Positions 22,683 to 34,227 of a DNA stretch of 64,000 nt are shown piece after piece. The stretch is taken from NCBI GenBank assembly GCA_021307315.1, contig JAJSPD010000009.1, positions 372,001 to 436,000 of the forward strand, in the 5' to 3' direction. The stretch comes from Bisporella sp. PMI_857. Taxonomy: Eukaryota > Ascomycota > Leotiomycetes > Helotiales > Helotiaceae. Numbering within the stretch: the stretch's first letter is position 1; each line of letters starts with the position of its first letter. The translations under genes were made by a program, and so were the position numbers. The notes under the pieces were generated by a model that saw nothing but the letters and a program-made list of their open reading frames with translations, made no database searches and was not told the origin of the DNA.

Positions 22683-24120
22683 GGTGATATTGGATAATGA
22701 TAATGGCTTCAAAATATGGACATGCACAGTATCGAGTTAGAGAAAGGTATAGAGAGAGACACTGGTAGATAGTGGATGGCAATGGCCTTGAGGCAGTGGC
22801 TTAGCTGTTTATATCATATCAAGAGGGGAACGGTTCATAAATGCTGACCTTCTTTAAGAAGAAACAAATCCTTGGATGTTAACCTTACATTAGGTCAAGA
22901 ATCTGGGGCCGCTGACCCTGCCTACCCAACTGCCGGGCCATGCTATATCAAGAACGAATATACAAACAACTTGGATGAATTTCCAATTTAGCCACGCGTC
23001 TTGGCATATATACATCTAAGCTCCCCACAACCTATCACGGCGATCGTTTGCCGTCTTTAGGGTTAGGGCTCACGGATCTTGTTCCTTCCATGCGTCGTTA
23101 CTCATAGACGTAATGACTTGACAGCAGGGAGATGCTAAATAGATGGCTGCGCGAGGCCGACTGACCGGGTCATCAATTCTGTAGCACAATACTAACTTAA
23201 ATAATGGGCCTTCATGCACTCTATTTAGATTCACATATGCTCGGAAAATGAACCAAAGCACCGGGCGATATGAATCAAAATTGATTTTGATGCTTTGAAC
23301 TACACACCAGTTCATTCCAACCATTTTCATGGCCTGTGCCACCATACTTACCTGGAAATCATTCATAGACTTAGGTCTCAATGGTTGTATTCAATATAAG
23401 ATATGACAGTTTGGGCCGGTATATCCTGCTATTTGGCGCTAGATTTGTCAGAAGTTGGGTTGATATTATATGAATGAATGAACGAATTAATACTATCAAC
23501 CTTCAAATATAATTTAGCACACATTATTTTGGTTCTTTACTGCAAAACAGTCAAAATATCATTGGGTCGTTGTTCGAATTCTATATATGGTTCGATCTGA
23601 GGCACTCCAGCTACAAAACTGCTTTACATAATACTATGTAAAGCATAAATACAGCATCCTTATACGTATATGAGAGTTGACTGAGTTTGACGGCAAGGTT
23701 GTTTTCATATTGACTATCTGCGGGGAACTTGATCTGTTGCTACAATGCACAATGATATAGCATTATCAATCCATAAATCAAATTCTACAAGCCGTAAAAC
23801 CTTTCCGCCATTTTCTGGTAACAAACGCAAAATCAACCCCAACGGCAACATATAGCTCCACAACAAGCGGCAGCCATTGCAAACACACACAATCTGTATA
23901 CGCAACCCGTCTTCGATCTCAGATTACCGAGATGCCTGTCCTGATTCCAGGGCATCCCTGGGAGTCGGTGTGCAGAGTGACCGTACAATCTGGCGACTGG
24001 GGCATGGGCGGGTCTGTAGGCAGAACCTGATGTAAGGCAATTAGAAGCCATCTGATTAGACTAATCCATTTCGGTTATCGAATCCATGCCCAATAAGTAT
24101 GGACATTTGTAAACGGTCGA
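22683..24120. other. Intergenic region
   Basis: About 1.4 kb: promoter of the DUF1996 gene and 3' flank of UPF1. AT-rich in 23400-23700. Open frames are short and unrelated to known families. Confidence 0.45.
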
Positions 24121-27100
24121 TCAATCGTAGCCTCCGCCAACTTGGCTCGCGAATGCAGTAGAAACACTCTTCTCGTCGTCATCCAAGCGGCGACCACTCA
24201 GCAAGGAGGTACTTCCAAACACACTTCCAGCATCGCCTGTCTTGTAGTCAGGTGCGCGACCACCAGATTCAACATAGCGCTTGAGCCGATCAGATTGGTT
24301 AAGACTGGTTTGTTTCTGGATGTCACCAAATCCGGCTCCGAGACTGACGCCGCCTTGACCAATGCCCTTTCCACCGAGAACGCTGCTGCTAGTGATGTCG
24401 GTAATCTCACTGCTAGCAACTGATTCCCCAGCAATACTCTCTGGACCTCGGCCACGGACTTTTTGGTGACCGTTAGCTCTGTGGCGAGGATCGAGTCCAG
24501 GCCAGACATCCTGAGTAAACTGAGTGAACATCTGTGGATAGGAGGAAGATCCAAGGCCGGCACCCCCAAGCGCCGAAGAGTGAACAGAAGAAACATCATC
24601 AGGTATGTATCCTAACACAGAACCTGCATCGCTGAAGTCGTGATTGGACTTGCCATTGACATTTCTGCCCTCAAAATTAGAGTGAGACATCTGGTAACGT
24701 TGTGGTCCACGATAGGTCGTCTTGGGTCGACTGAATTGCAGGAGTGACGTCTGCAGATTAGAGAGTGGTCCTTCAACAAGGCAGTCTCGTTCCTTGAAAT
24801 GTTGGAGCAGATAGTGCCACAAAGGGTGCTTTGACAGAACTTTAGGATTTCCAAGGATAACAAGCCCGTACTTGGCACGTGTTAAAGCGACATTGAGACG
24901 ACGAGGATCACTCAAGAAGCCGATACCCTGATGATCATTGGATCGAACACAAGAAAGCACGATAAAATCTTTCTCTCGTCCCTGGAAAGCATCAACTGAC
25001 GCAACCTCTATTTCTTTATAGGTTTCCTTCTTGAATGTTCCAGTATTCTGCATGGAACTGACAACATAACTGCGCTGGCCCTCGTATGGAGTAATAACAC
25101 CAATGTCTTGTGGTTGAACTCCTGCTTTGAAAAATCGAGTGACGATCTTCTCAACGTTCGATGCTTCAGTTCTGTTGAGGTAAGATGTACCAGATGCCGA
25201 GATTTCTTCATTGCCAAGATTGGACCAGAACATCATTGGTGTTTCACCAACTGGCCATGGAAAATCGACGTCGCGGCGAAGGCGTTGTGCCATCGTGACA
25301 CCATTTTGAAGTGAGCCCTCATAGAACATGTTCGATGGGAATAGAGAAAGACATGGGTGCATACGATACTGAACATTCAACCGAATTGGGGCAAGACCAA
25401 GAATGACAAGACGCTCGAATAATGACTGGTTAAGACCAGCCTTCGCAGCCTTCTTGTTCATGATTACTGGACCCAACTGTTGGTGATCACCGACCAATAC
25501 AACTTGCTTACAACCAAGAACCAGTGGAATCATACATTCAGGCTCTGCAGACTGTGTGGACTCGTCGATAAGTACTGTGCGGAACTTCATTTTAGCAAGT
25601 CGAGGGTCTCCAGCACCAACACAAGTACAGCAAATAACATCCGCATTGTTCAGGATCTCGCGCTCAGCAGTGCGAGTCAGTGTCTTGAATTTCTTTTCAT
25701 CCTGGCTGGATAGTTCGCCAAGTTCACCTTTCAATTGCGAAAGCTTATTGAGCTCCAGATTCGTGTCATTCATGCGAACTTGCTCGTGCAAAGACAGGAA
25801 ACCAACAGAAGATTCAACATCCTCGCGAGACTTGGCGGTGAGACGAACAACCTTGAGGCCAGTGCGATGAATACGTTCGCAAAGTTGGTCAACAGCAACG
25901 TTGGATGGCGCACAGACCAGGACTTGACCATTATTGACCTTGGCAAGATGATAAATGATCGTAGCTGATGTGACTGTTTTGCCAGTTCCCGGCGGGCCTT
26001 GAATAAGACTGAGAGGCTTCTGCAGAACACTTTTAACGGCATTAATCTGACTACTATTGAGCTCGGGGAGACCAGGGACGCTGAACTTCTTCGGCATCTG
26101 AATCTTCATAGCACCAGCGGCGACTTCGTGACCAAGCAGCTTGTGAAAGATGTAGCCCGACACACTCATCTCGTCGATAGCAAACGTTTTCATAGCAAAC
26201 TGCATACGGTCATAAGAAGTAGCCTTCCAGACATAGTCTGCAGAGAAATTATGAGTGCATTCCGTAGGAACAGACTTGTCGTTACCCACTTTCCGGAGCT
26301 CGATTGTAACCTCATCGGATTGGTTGTTTGGAATCTTGACAACATATCCCACACCTTCCCAGACTGGTCGCAGCTCGCCCTTGTATTTCAAGCGCATCTC
26401 ATCTCCAACGGCCAATTTAACATCGCCAAGTTCAATCTTGGGAAGAACGAAGCTGGCAAGATGCTTATTATTCAGACCATAGTCCCAACGTATGACTAGA
26501 TTGTCCTCAGACTGAGCCTCCTTCAACTTGCGATCATAGTCTGCCTCGATCTTGACAAGCGGGCCAAAGACATTTTGATATTGGTAGGCATCATCATATT
26601 TCAGAAGGACTGGTGCTGGGTCGTCATCGATTCCGGCCGCCTTTTCCAAATCAGCAATTGTAGCACCAGCATTATCCTTCCACATCTCTTCCAATTTAGC
26701 AATCATAGGAGGGGTAAGGTGTCTAGCGCGAAGTTGCTCAGCATCGGTGGGAACAGACACAAGCCATGGCAAGAAAGAGCGGTCTTCGATCAGTGGTTGC
26801 CATCTTGAGACATCCCAACTCATGTCCTTAGAGGATGGTGTAGAGGCGCAGGGCTGGCGACAGAGAAGTACCACGACCGTATCAGACTTAGCAGGAATGA
26901 ATCCAAGAAGGAAGACATTCTTTACACCACAATTGTAACATTCCAGAACCGTATCACCGAGAGTTGATAGCGGATGAAGCTGAACCTCCTTGTGTCTAGC
27001 ACGTACAAGATGATTGACAATGTGAGACGAGGTAGCGTTGCCACGGGCGCTACAGAACCATTTGGTACACCCCAAACATTTGACGACACAAGCAGGAGAA

Positions 27101-27414
27101 TGGATGCCACAGTATGCGCAAGCATGAGCTGGGAGCTCCTTCTCATCCTCAATACCTCTGAGATTCAGCTTATTTATGCCATCTACTGGAACGCTGGCGA
27201 GGCTTTCAGCGTCATCGTCGTCGAAGACCTCAGTCTCATTATCGTCGTCATCATTACGTCTGCGACTCGGACCTAGACCTCCTCGACCTCCATACTGTCC
27301 ATACAGCAAACTCTCATCCGGGTCGATGTTAGAAAGGTCATCTGCGCCGGCGTTAATGGCAGCAGCTGAGTCGGAGATGAGGTGGTTTCCAAGGTGAGTG
27401 AAAGCTCCTTCCAT
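24121..27414 (-). CDS. UPF1: UPF1/NAM7 RNA helicase, nonsense-mediated decay
   Basis: Intronless 1097-aa SF1 helicase, the central ATPase of nonsense-mediated mRNA decay. An acidic N-terminus (about residues 50-72) is followed by the Cys/His-rich CH domain (about 95-255: [21 protein letters not shown] and later Cys/His pairs) that contacts Upf2. The 1B insert and helicase core follow: Walker A GPPGTGKT at 473-480, [10 protein letters not shown] near 502, motif II DEST at 617-620, GDHQQLGP near 642, QYRMHP, and [15 protein letters not shown] with [11 protein letters not shown] near the end of the core. The Ser/Gly/Gln-rich C-terminal tail of about 190 aa resembles the low-complexity tails of fungal and animal UPF1. 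Length fits the family. Divergent from IMP4 with 452 bp between start codons. Confidence 0.97.
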   Translation of the reverse strand: MEGAFTHLGNHLISDSAAAINAGADDLSNIDPDESLLYGQYGGRGGLGPSRRRNDDDDNETEVFDDDDAESLASVPVDGINKLNLRGIEDEKELPAHACAYCGIHSPACVVKCLGCTKWFCSARGNATSSHIVNHLVRARHKEVQLHPLSTLGDTVLECYNCGVKNVFLLGFIPAKSDTVVVLLCRQPCASTPSSKDMSWDVSRWQPLIEDRSFLPWLVSVPTDAEQLRARHLTPPMIAKLEEMWKDNAGATIADLEKAAGIDDDPAPVLLKYDDAYQYQNVFGPLVKIEADYDRKLKEAQSEDNLVIRWDYGLNNKHLASFVLPKIELGDVKLAVGDEMRLKYKGELRPVWEGVGYVVKIPNNQSDEVTIELRKVGNDKSVPTECTHNFSADYVWKATSYDRMQFAMKTFAIDEMSVSGYIFHKLLGHEVAAGAMKIQMPKKFSVPGLPELNSSQINAVKSVLQKPLSLIQGPPGTGKTVTSATIIYHLAKVNNGQVLVCAPSNVAVDQLCERIHRTGLKVVRLTAKSREDVESSVGFLSLHEQVRMNDTNLELNKLSQLKGELGELSSQDEKKFKTLTRTAEREILNNADVICCTCVGAGDPRLAKMKFRTVLIDESTQSAEPECMIPLVLGCKQVVLVGDHQQLGPVIMNKKAAKAGLNQSLFERLVILGLAPIRLNVQYRMHPCLSLFPSNMFYEGSLQNGVTMAQRLRRDVDFPWPVGETPMMFWSNLGNEEISASGTSYLNRTEASNVEKIVTRFFKAGVQPQDIGVITPYEGQRSYVVSSMQNTGTFKKETYKEIEVASVDAFQGREKDFIVLSCVRSNDHQGIGFLSDPRRLNVALTRAKYGLVILGNPKVLSKHPLWHYLLQHFKERDCLVEGPLSNLQTSLLQFSRPKTTYRGPQRYQMSHSNFEGRNVNGKSNHDFSDAGSVLGYIPDDVSSVHSSALGGAGLGSSSYPQMFTQFTQDVWPGLDPRHRANGHQKVRGRGPESIAGESVASSEITDITSSSVLGGKGIGQGGVSLGAGFGDIQKQTSLNQSDRLKRYVESGGRAPDYKTGDAGSVFGSTSLLSGRRLDDDEKSVSTAFASQVGGGYD

Positions 27415-27866
27415 GTTGAGGAAGAAAGCTTGATCTTTGGAAAGTAAAAGGTTAGTATCTAGAAGGCTGATTTAACTTATTCCACTGCTGCAAAATTCCT
27501 TCGCAAATGTGCAGCTTCCTGGGATAATGTGGTGGCACTGGGTCTCACCTTTGAATTATATTTATTGTAGCCTTCTGGCAGGGAGGCAGTTTTTTTTGGA
27601 GCGTTGATAAATCTCAAGTCATTCTTAGATTCTCTATTTGAACTCGAGCGATAATTATACGCGTCGCTGTAGCGCAGAGTAGAGTCTGGTTGGTACCTTG
27701 CCTCGACAACTTTGAGAATCTGCGGCAGAATGTGGTGGGACATTAAGCTTTTGCAGGCATCGGATAATTAATTAGCCGAGCCGAGCCTCAGAAAATAAAT
27801 TTCATTGACTTCCCCTCTATGACTTACTTATGTATTTAATTGTACCGTATCAAGCAAGCTGTAAAT
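27415..27866. promoter_or_regulatory. UPF1-IMP4 bidirectional promoter
   Basis: Shared spacer between the divergent start codons. On the UPF1 strand it holds an 88-codon ATG-started frame (27743-27477) that stops 62 nt before the UPF1 ATG; this could be an upstream ORF if transcription starts above it. Confidence 0.45.
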
Positions 27867-28917
27867 ATGATTGTATGTTCTTGCGCATACTCCGATTATA
27901 TGGCTCTAGCTAATATGCATATTTAGCGCAAAAATACTCGTCAAAGACGGGATTACCTCTACAGGAGGGCCTTGACGCTACAGCAAGCCGAAATAAGTGA
28001 GAAAAGAGCAAAACTCAGGGCATCTTTAGCAACAGGCAAACCATTAGATCCTGCAATTGCAAACGACAAGAAATTACGAGCAGATTACAAGTATGACGAA
28101 TCACGGCCGGACATGACCGTTGAGGAGGAACTGGACTTGGATGATGAGTATTCGCATCTCTCAGGAATAGTAGATCCTCGAGTTCTAGTCACTACCTCGC
28201 GAGATCCTTCCACAAGATTATCGTCATTTGCGAAGGAAATAAGGTTGATGCTGCCTGCTGCCATACGATTAAACAGAGGAAATCTAGTTTTACCAGCCCT
28301 CGTGGAATCCGCGCAGGCAAGCAACCTTTCTGACATTATATTACTACACGAGCACCGTGGTACACCAACTGCTTTGACTTTGTCCCATTTTCCACACGGT
28401 CCGACCGTCTCTTTCTCTCTCCACAACGTTGTCCTCCGCCATGACATTCCGAACAGCTCCAAAGGAACAGTCAGCGAGTCGTACCCACACTTGATCTTCG
28501 AGGGCTTTACGTCAAGATTAGGGAAGAGGATAGTCACAATATTGAAGCATATTTTCCCTCCGCGAGAACCAATCACAAATAAGACAAAGCTTGGCAGCAG
28601 AGTATATACATTCTTTGACGTCAACACTTCTGAAGTATTCTAACTAGTTTTTCAGGTCGTTACGTTCAAGAACAATGCGGATGCGATCGAAGTTCGACAT
28701 CATGTGTTTGTAAAAACTGGATACCAGAGTGTGGAGTTGGCCGAGGTATGTGCACTGATAGGATACCGTGGAGCGTGCTAATCTCTGCTAGGTTGGACCT
28801 AGGATGACATTGAGACCCTTCGAAATTCGCTCCGGTACTTTGGAAAACAAGGATGGAGACTCCGAGTGGAGACTGCCGCAATACACTCGTACGAGCAAGA
28901 AGAAAGACTATCTGTGA
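27867..28917 (+). CDS. IMP4: IMP4, U3 snoRNP protein (Brix domain)
   Basis: Component of the Mpp10-Imp3-Imp4 part of the small-subunit processome in the nucleolus, needed for early 18S rRNA processing; 298 aa. Four exons: 27867-27872 (only ATG ATT), 27927-28601, 28656-28745 and 28792-28917. The two-codon first exon is supported by the join [17 protein letters not shown], the usual start of fungal Imp4, and by a GCTAAT branch site. The second intron (54 nt, donor GTATAT, CTAAC branch) is required to give [20 protein letters not shown] as in the family. The Brix domain fills most of exons 2-4, with [18 protein letters not shown] near the C-terminus and the typical KKKDYL end. Close to the expected length of about 290 aa. 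Confidence 0.95.
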
Positions 28918-29381
28918 TTGTATTAGTACCAGAGAAGTTATGATCGGAATAGAGCAAGGCGTTGGATTGGGGATATACCAGGTAAAGCAAAAATTATGCT
29001 CTTATAGAAACGTGTGCTGCCACGCGAATAATATGGATTGTTGAATCCACGGGATTAGCCACACCATTATGGCGTTTCGACATATCTCGTCCAGGACGAC
29101 AGGAAAAATTACACAGAGGAGGTTAACGTGCGTGTCCATGAGAGCCAAAGCACTATCAGCGCAGATATGTGCTTAGGACTCTAGCATATAAGCAATGCAG
29201 CTCGCTTAATTGATGTATCGACATTATCGGTGACAGCCTGTTGACAAGGGTGATATTATACAGCTCATTCTCTTATTGCTTTGAGCTGGGAGAAGGGTAC
29301 TACCTCGACACAGTAGATGTTCGACCAAAACAGACTCAAGCTAATTATGTGACAATTAAAAGTACTCCATCACCACGTACC
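28918..29381. other. Intergenic, convergent 3' ends
   Basis: Between the 3' ends of IMP4 and the small minus-strand gene. Nothing recognised. Confidence 0.4.
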
Positions 29382-29957
29382 TTACCTCTCCGCTGTAGGC
29401 TTCAATCCAACCCCAAAGCTGGGCGGATCTCGTCTTGCCTGCACAATCTCAATAGCAGTCTCATCAAGATATCCAAGCTTCACTAAATGCCTGACAAAGT
29501 CCATCGTCCATTCCTGACATCTCCTATTCGTGATCTATTTCTATCAATTTTTCATACTCTTTTCACCGAAAGCTGAGGTTTATCCAATTTCAACAGCACT
29601 CACATCGTTCACCAGTGCCAAAAAGTTCTCGCTTATCCTTGGTGTAGGTATTTGAGTCGCCGCACTTTCCAAGTCATCTTTGGGCTCATCGTTAGTGCTA
29701 ATGCGGCCATTTTGAGCGTGGTCGTTCACGTGTGATGAGGATACCTCTCCAATAGGAGTTGTAACCTGTGGTACTGGGTCTGTAGCTGGAGAGTAGTTCC
29801 GTTTGAATTCAAGGACATACCCCACCATTGGAGCACCTGTGATGTGTATCTTAGTGCCAAAAGTTGAATCAGCTATTGAAGGTACAAAGATTGAGAAGTG
29901 GGCTCTTTGGCGGGAGGACTGTTGGGCTGAGACAAGATGGATGGTTCTCGTTGATAT
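29382..29957 (-). CDS. Conserved small fungal protein, start codon uncertain
   Basis: Two exons join in frame: exon 1 ending at 29604 (donor GTGAGT) and exon 2 29534-29382 (acceptor TAG). Joined text reads ALVND|ITNRRCQEWTMDFVRHLV, then LGYLDETAIE and RDPPSFGVGLKP. The upstream part has RAHFSIFVPS, HITGAPMVGY and EFKRNYSP. I recognise this pattern as an unnamed small cytosolic fungal family with an HFxxFxP opening, an IHxxGxP motif and a late CQxW motif; function unknown. Homologues would start about seven residues before LVSAQQ, but the codon there (29957-29955) is ATA, not ATG, and no ATG lies between the preceding in-frame stop and Met at 29828. Either a short upstream exon supplies the start, ATG 29828 is used to give a shorter protein, or the gene has lost its start codon. 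Confidence 0.6.
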
Positions 29958-30353
29958 TTCAATCGTTTGTTGCGGATGAACTGGTTAACTCGCACGTGAA
30001 CTTTGTGTTAAACTGAACTACAGCTAGAACAGTCCTAATGTTCTTCTTGATGGAGATGCGGACTCCACATGTAAAGTGTATATCGCATTTAAACAAAAGC
30101 TGCTCATGATTAATAACAGCATTCTACGACTCATAGAAACATACTTAAACACAAAAGTTGCCTAAAATAGGTAACGGGTGATAAGAACGCGGGGGCGCAT
30201 TACCCTAGGAGTTGCCAGGGACCAAGATCAGCGGTGCTGAATGGTTGATCATGCAACGTGGACGCAAGCATCAATACCACCCCACAGCTTGAGCCTCAAG
30301 CAATTCGCAACCCCCAACTTTTGATCATTTGCACCTTCCTCTTAACCGCATGA
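29958..30353. other. Intergenic, divergent promoters
   Basis: Between the small minus-strand gene and the DMT transporter. A short missing 5' exon of the minus gene could be here but I could not identify one. Confidence 0.4.
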
Positions 30354-31921
30354 ATGTCTTACAATAGTCATCGGACAACCAATGTTGCAGCGTCAGGCAT
30401 ACCAGCCAACATTTCATGGCAGTCCTCGCTCTCCCCTAAAATTGTCTCTCCACGCACAAGCTCAACTACCAGGAACGGCAACGGAAACGGGTCGTTGAAG
30501 CCGCCTGAGGATTTTGAGAGCGGAAGTGAGGACGAGCTCGATGTAATGAGCGCTAGAAGTCCTGCGATGCATCGTCCGACCGATGGGAGGTCGCATCAAC
30601 CGCTACTGCATAATGAGTCTGAGAGAGGGAGGAGAAGCTATGACGGGCCAGCCGCAGTTGAGCGGCCACCGTTAACCCCAAGGAGGTCGATGAGGAGCCG
30701 GAGTCCAGATACGCAGGCGAAGCTGGCTACGAAGAAGAAATATACGTATGCGGCTTTTTTTCTGGGGTTAAGCTTAGTTAGCTTTGTTGTGCAAACAGAG
30801 ACTGCGGTTTATATCCAGCATGAGTTAAAGTGGAATAAGGCATATTGCATGCTGTGAGTTTTGTTATCGTAGAGATTGTGCCCAGCTAACATGATAGGTA
30901 CTTCACACACGGATCATGGTCGTTGCTATGGCCAACACAACTTCTCATCCTGCGATTACAGAAATGGAAGATGCCTTGGAAGACATTCTGGCGGCGACAC
31001 GTATACCTACTTCGAACCACCGCGCAAATGGTGCAGACCCAGGAGTTGGACATTTTAAGGAATCAGCCTTCACCTATACCATATATGCTGCGCATGACTG
31101 CATTTGTCACATCTGCCCTCACAGTCGCAGGAGGATCTTGGTATGTGGCAGTCAATATGACTTCGCCATCAGATTTGACAGCCATCTACAACTGTTCTGC
31201 ATTCTTTGCATACGCATTTTCCGTGCCCTTGCTCAAGGAAAAATTACACTGGGACAAGTCGATGGCTGTTCTGATCGCCATAATTGGGGTCTTGGTCGTT
31301 GCTTATGGAGACTCAGCCCCCACGAAGCATGGCGGAAAATCGGGCGGATCAGTTGGTGGGGGTGAAGAAAAAACAGCAAGTAATCGTGTAGCTGGAAACC
31401 TCATCATCGGCGTGGGTTCCATTCTCTATGGTTTCTATGAAGTGCTATACAAACGACTGGCATGTCCTCCTGAGGGCACAAGTCCTGGTCGAGGCATGGT
31501 ATTTGCCAACACCTTCGGTTCACTTATGGGATGTTTCACACTTTCTGTTCTTTGGATTCCTCTACCAATTCTCCATTGGCTTGGATGGGAGACATTTGAG
31601 TTGCCTCACGGAGAGGCCGCTTGGTTACTTCTCATCTCTGTGCTTGCAAATGCAACGTTCTCTGGATCATTCCTTATTTTGATATCACTTACCAGTCCAG
31701 TGCTGAGCAGTGTAGCAGCCCTCTTGACAATATTCTTGGTAGCGATCACGGACTGGGTATGGACCGGTGTACCATTGAGCCCTGCTGCTATTATCGGTGG
31801 CTTGTTGATCATCAGCGCATTTTTGCTGTTGAGTTGGAGTACGTTTAAGGAGCTGCAGGCAGAGAGACAGAAGAAACAGATAGACATTGACAGCGACAGT
31901 GATAAAGACTCAGACGATTAG
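30354..31921 (+). CDS. DMT-superfamily transporter (SLC35F/Thi74-like)
   Basis: Integral membrane transporter of 507 aa, related to yeast YML018C/Thi74 and animal SLC35F5. Exons are 30354-30853 and 30898-31921; the 44-nt intron has a GCTAAC branch site. The first ~140 residues are hydrophilic, Ser/Arg-rich and probably cytoplasmic. Then come about ten hydrophobic helices, with EamA-like landmarks: YFTHGSW, YNCSAFFAYAFSVPLL, EKLHWDKSMAV, GVLVVAYGD, GFYEVLYKR and LTSPVLSSVAALLTIFL. An acidic Asp/Ser tail ends the protein. The membrane may be vacuolar, as reported for yeast relatives; the substrate is unknown. Confidence 0.9.
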
Positions 31922-32207
31922 AATATATGTATTATATGATGGTGAGATGAGAGAAAGCATTCTAGGCGTTTGGAGGGTGTATATGTATGGTGGAGGCATA
32001 CCTTGCTAGATAGAGTAGTTCAAATGGATATCAGTGGTCCCACCTTATCGCAATCTCCTGTGCAGACATGCTGGTAATCCAAAGTCGAAGAATGCCAAGC
32101 ATATCACTTCTCCCATTGGTCCTCTCCGTTCTCTTCCCACTCTAAAAGTTTTTTTCTAAGATAGGTTATTTCCAACAAGACACAAGACATAATCCATAAT
32201 AGAAAAT
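31922..32207. other. Spacer before tRNA
   Basis: 3' flank of the transporter and 5' flank of the tRNA; nothing else seen. Confidence 0.4.
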
Positions 32208-32279
32208 GGCCTGCTGGCCCAATGGTAAGGCGTCTGACTACGAATCAGGAGATTGCAGGTTCGAGCCCTGCGTAGGTCA
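32208..32279 (+). tRNA. tRNA-Arg (ACG)
   Basis: 72 nt cloverleaf. Acceptor stem GGCCTGC (32208-32214) pairs with GTAGGTC (32272-32278), two G-U pairs, discriminator A. D-stem GCC/GGC, anticodon stem TCTGA/TCAGG with loop CTACGAA giving anticodon ACG (32240-32242), read as ICG. T-arm contains the B box GGTTCGAGCCC. No intron and no encoded CCA. Confidence 0.95.
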
Positions 32280-33294
32280 TCCTTTTGCATTTTTGCGATT
32301 ATAATTTTGCTAGCTTGTTGAATATCGAGATTGTTGTGATGTTTTGATCAAAGTTGGTTGAAAGCGAGGGGACTGAGTGTGCCATCCTCTAACAATATCT
32401 ACCAACCTCAAGATCTGATTGATTCTTTTTTTGCTTTCATTTTTTTAACTATTTTATTATTTTACTATCATCCAATTATAAATGTGTGTGGCCTTAAGTG
32501 AAATTTTGCATCTTCATATTCTTTCGTGATGTCTAGCTAGGTTGGACAAACAAATCGTTTAGTGTCTATTCAAACTCTTATGTCTCCATCAATCAGCAAT
32601 ATCCATGATGGTCTAGGTTGCAATTATCCTTCATTAGGACTCGATATTATCGTTGTGTGTTAATTCAATGAATTCTCACTGTTCTCTTCTCTTCTATGAG
32701 AAACACAACCGTGAGCTACTGGATCCTTAGAGAAGTAACTATAACTTGGGTCTACAGATGGGAGGCGCCGGTCATAGTTGATGGTCTTGCCTTGAAAGTC
32801 TAGGTATAGGTGCCAATCGTGTTTCTACTTTCTATTCCGTCGGCGATGTTGCTATTAATATCAATTTCTTTCTCGCAACCTTTTCCAATGCCTTCAAGGA
32901 GCGCTTATGAAGGTTGACTTACAGTGTGGAAATTATATCAAAGTACGGCAAAGCTCATGGACATTGATATGAGGTTTTATTTTTACTTATATATTTTATT
33001 GAAGGGAGTTAAATATTTTTTATACCCAGTGGTCAGCTACTCAATTACCTTCTCGGATTTCTTCTTAACAGTGAGGTATGGAGACTTCCGCGTGACGTTT
33101 GCTCCTTTCTATATGGCTCTTACCACTTAAAAATCGGTGCTTAACAGCTCCGATATTTAATCAACTTTGTATGAGGCAAAATTCAGAGAGCCTTAACTTT
33201 CGACACCATTTATCCACCCCACTTAAGTTAGACATCCCACCCAAAATAACTTCCTCACTTTTCCCGCAAATAATACAGTCCCTCGCTCTTCAAA
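32280..33294. other. Intergenic region
   Basis: AT-rich, with T-runs just after the tRNA that can serve as Pol III terminator. No gene seen before the SMP-30-like start. Confidence 0.45.
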
Positions 33295-34227
33295 ATGGTT
33301 GAAATCAAAACGTGGAAAGTGACCGAGCCCTACCTTGACCTAAAGTGTGGTCTGGGAGAAGCCCCATACTATGAGGCCATCAGAAATCATCTCCGCTTCG
33401 TGGACATCAAGAAGCACCAACTTCACGTGATCAATCTCACCGTCGGTCCTTCATCACTCAAAACTATTCAACTGGACATGCCTGTCGGTGTCACGGCTGA
33501 TATAGAAGGCATTGATTCCTCTGAGAAAATCCTCATAGGCGGAAAGCATGGCCCTGCGATTCTTGATCGTAGAACAGAGAAATATGAGCTATTGGGGTAC
33601 TTCCATGATAACCGGGGACTAGATGACCGACTAAGATCGAATGATGGAGCTGTTGATCCGCAAGGACGGTTCTGGATCGGGACGATGAATGATTTCCATG
33701 TTGGACCGCCACAGGCCGAAGGCACGTTGTTTCGGTTTGACAATGATTTGAAGCGTAATATAATTAGGGAGGGTTTGACGATCCCGAATGGAGTCGGCTG
33801 GTCAACAGATCACAAGAGTCTATATTTCACACATTCCGCGGAAAGAGAGATCTGGAAGTACGATTTCGACGTCAAGACTGGAGATGTGAGTAATGGAAAG
33901 GTATGGTATAAGCACGACGGAGAAGGCGAACCAGATGGGTTCAAGATGGACGAAGAAGGGAATATCTGGCAGAGTATCTACAACGAAGGAAGGGTGTTGA
34001 GAATTGGCCCAGAGGGGAAGGTGACCGGTGTCGTGGAGCTACCGACGCGAGCAACGACTTGTCCATGTTTCGTGGGTACGGAGCTGTGGATTACGAGCGC
34101 GCAGGAAGAAGAGCCGGAGAAGTATCCAGAGAGTGCGCGATGTGGGGGTGGGCTTTTCAAAGTGGATGTTGGAGCAAAAGGGTTGAAAGAATTTGAGTTT
34201 AAGTATACGGGGACGAAAAAGTTGTAA
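33295..34227 (+). CDS. SMP-30/gluconolactonase/LRE-like protein
   Basis: Intronless 310-aa six-bladed beta-propeller protein. SGL-domain metal ligands are in place: Glu in GLGEAPYY (about residue 22), Asn in RSNDGAVDPQGRFWIGTM (the metal site faces this segment), Asn in IPNGVGWS and Asp in EPDGFKMDEEGNIW. Family members hydrolyse sugar or aryl lactones with a divalent metal, commonly in aldonate, L-arabinose or L-rhamnose catabolism. No signal peptide, so cytosolic. The substrate cannot be chosen from sequence, and no sugar dehydrogenase or dehydratase gene lies next to it. Confidence 0.92.
   Translation: MVEIKTWKVTEPYLDLKCGLGEAPYYEAIRNHLRFVDIKKHQLHVINLTVGPSSLKTIQLDMPVGVTADIEGIDSSEKILIGGKHGPAILDRRTEKYELLGYFHDNRGLDDRLRSNDGAVDPQGRFWIGTMNDFHVGPPQAEGTLFRFDNDLKRNIIREGLTIPNGVGWSTDHKSLYFTHSAEREIWKYDFDVKTGDVSNGKVWYKHDGEGEPDGFKMDEEGNIWQSIYNEGRVLRIGPEGKVTGVVELPTRATTCPCFVGTELWITSAQEEEPEKYPESARCGGGLFKVDVGAKGLKEFEFKYTGTKKL

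Noticed and set aside
27477..27743. 88-codon frame as an independent gene
   Set aside because: No domain, lies wholly in the UPF1-IMP4 promoter; kept only as a possible upstream ORF.
28602..28643. IMP4 ending at the TAA inside this stretch
   Set aside because: Would drop the conserved [17 protein letters not shown] and C-terminal KKKDYL; a good intron (donor GTATAT, CTAAC branch, TTCAG) removes it.
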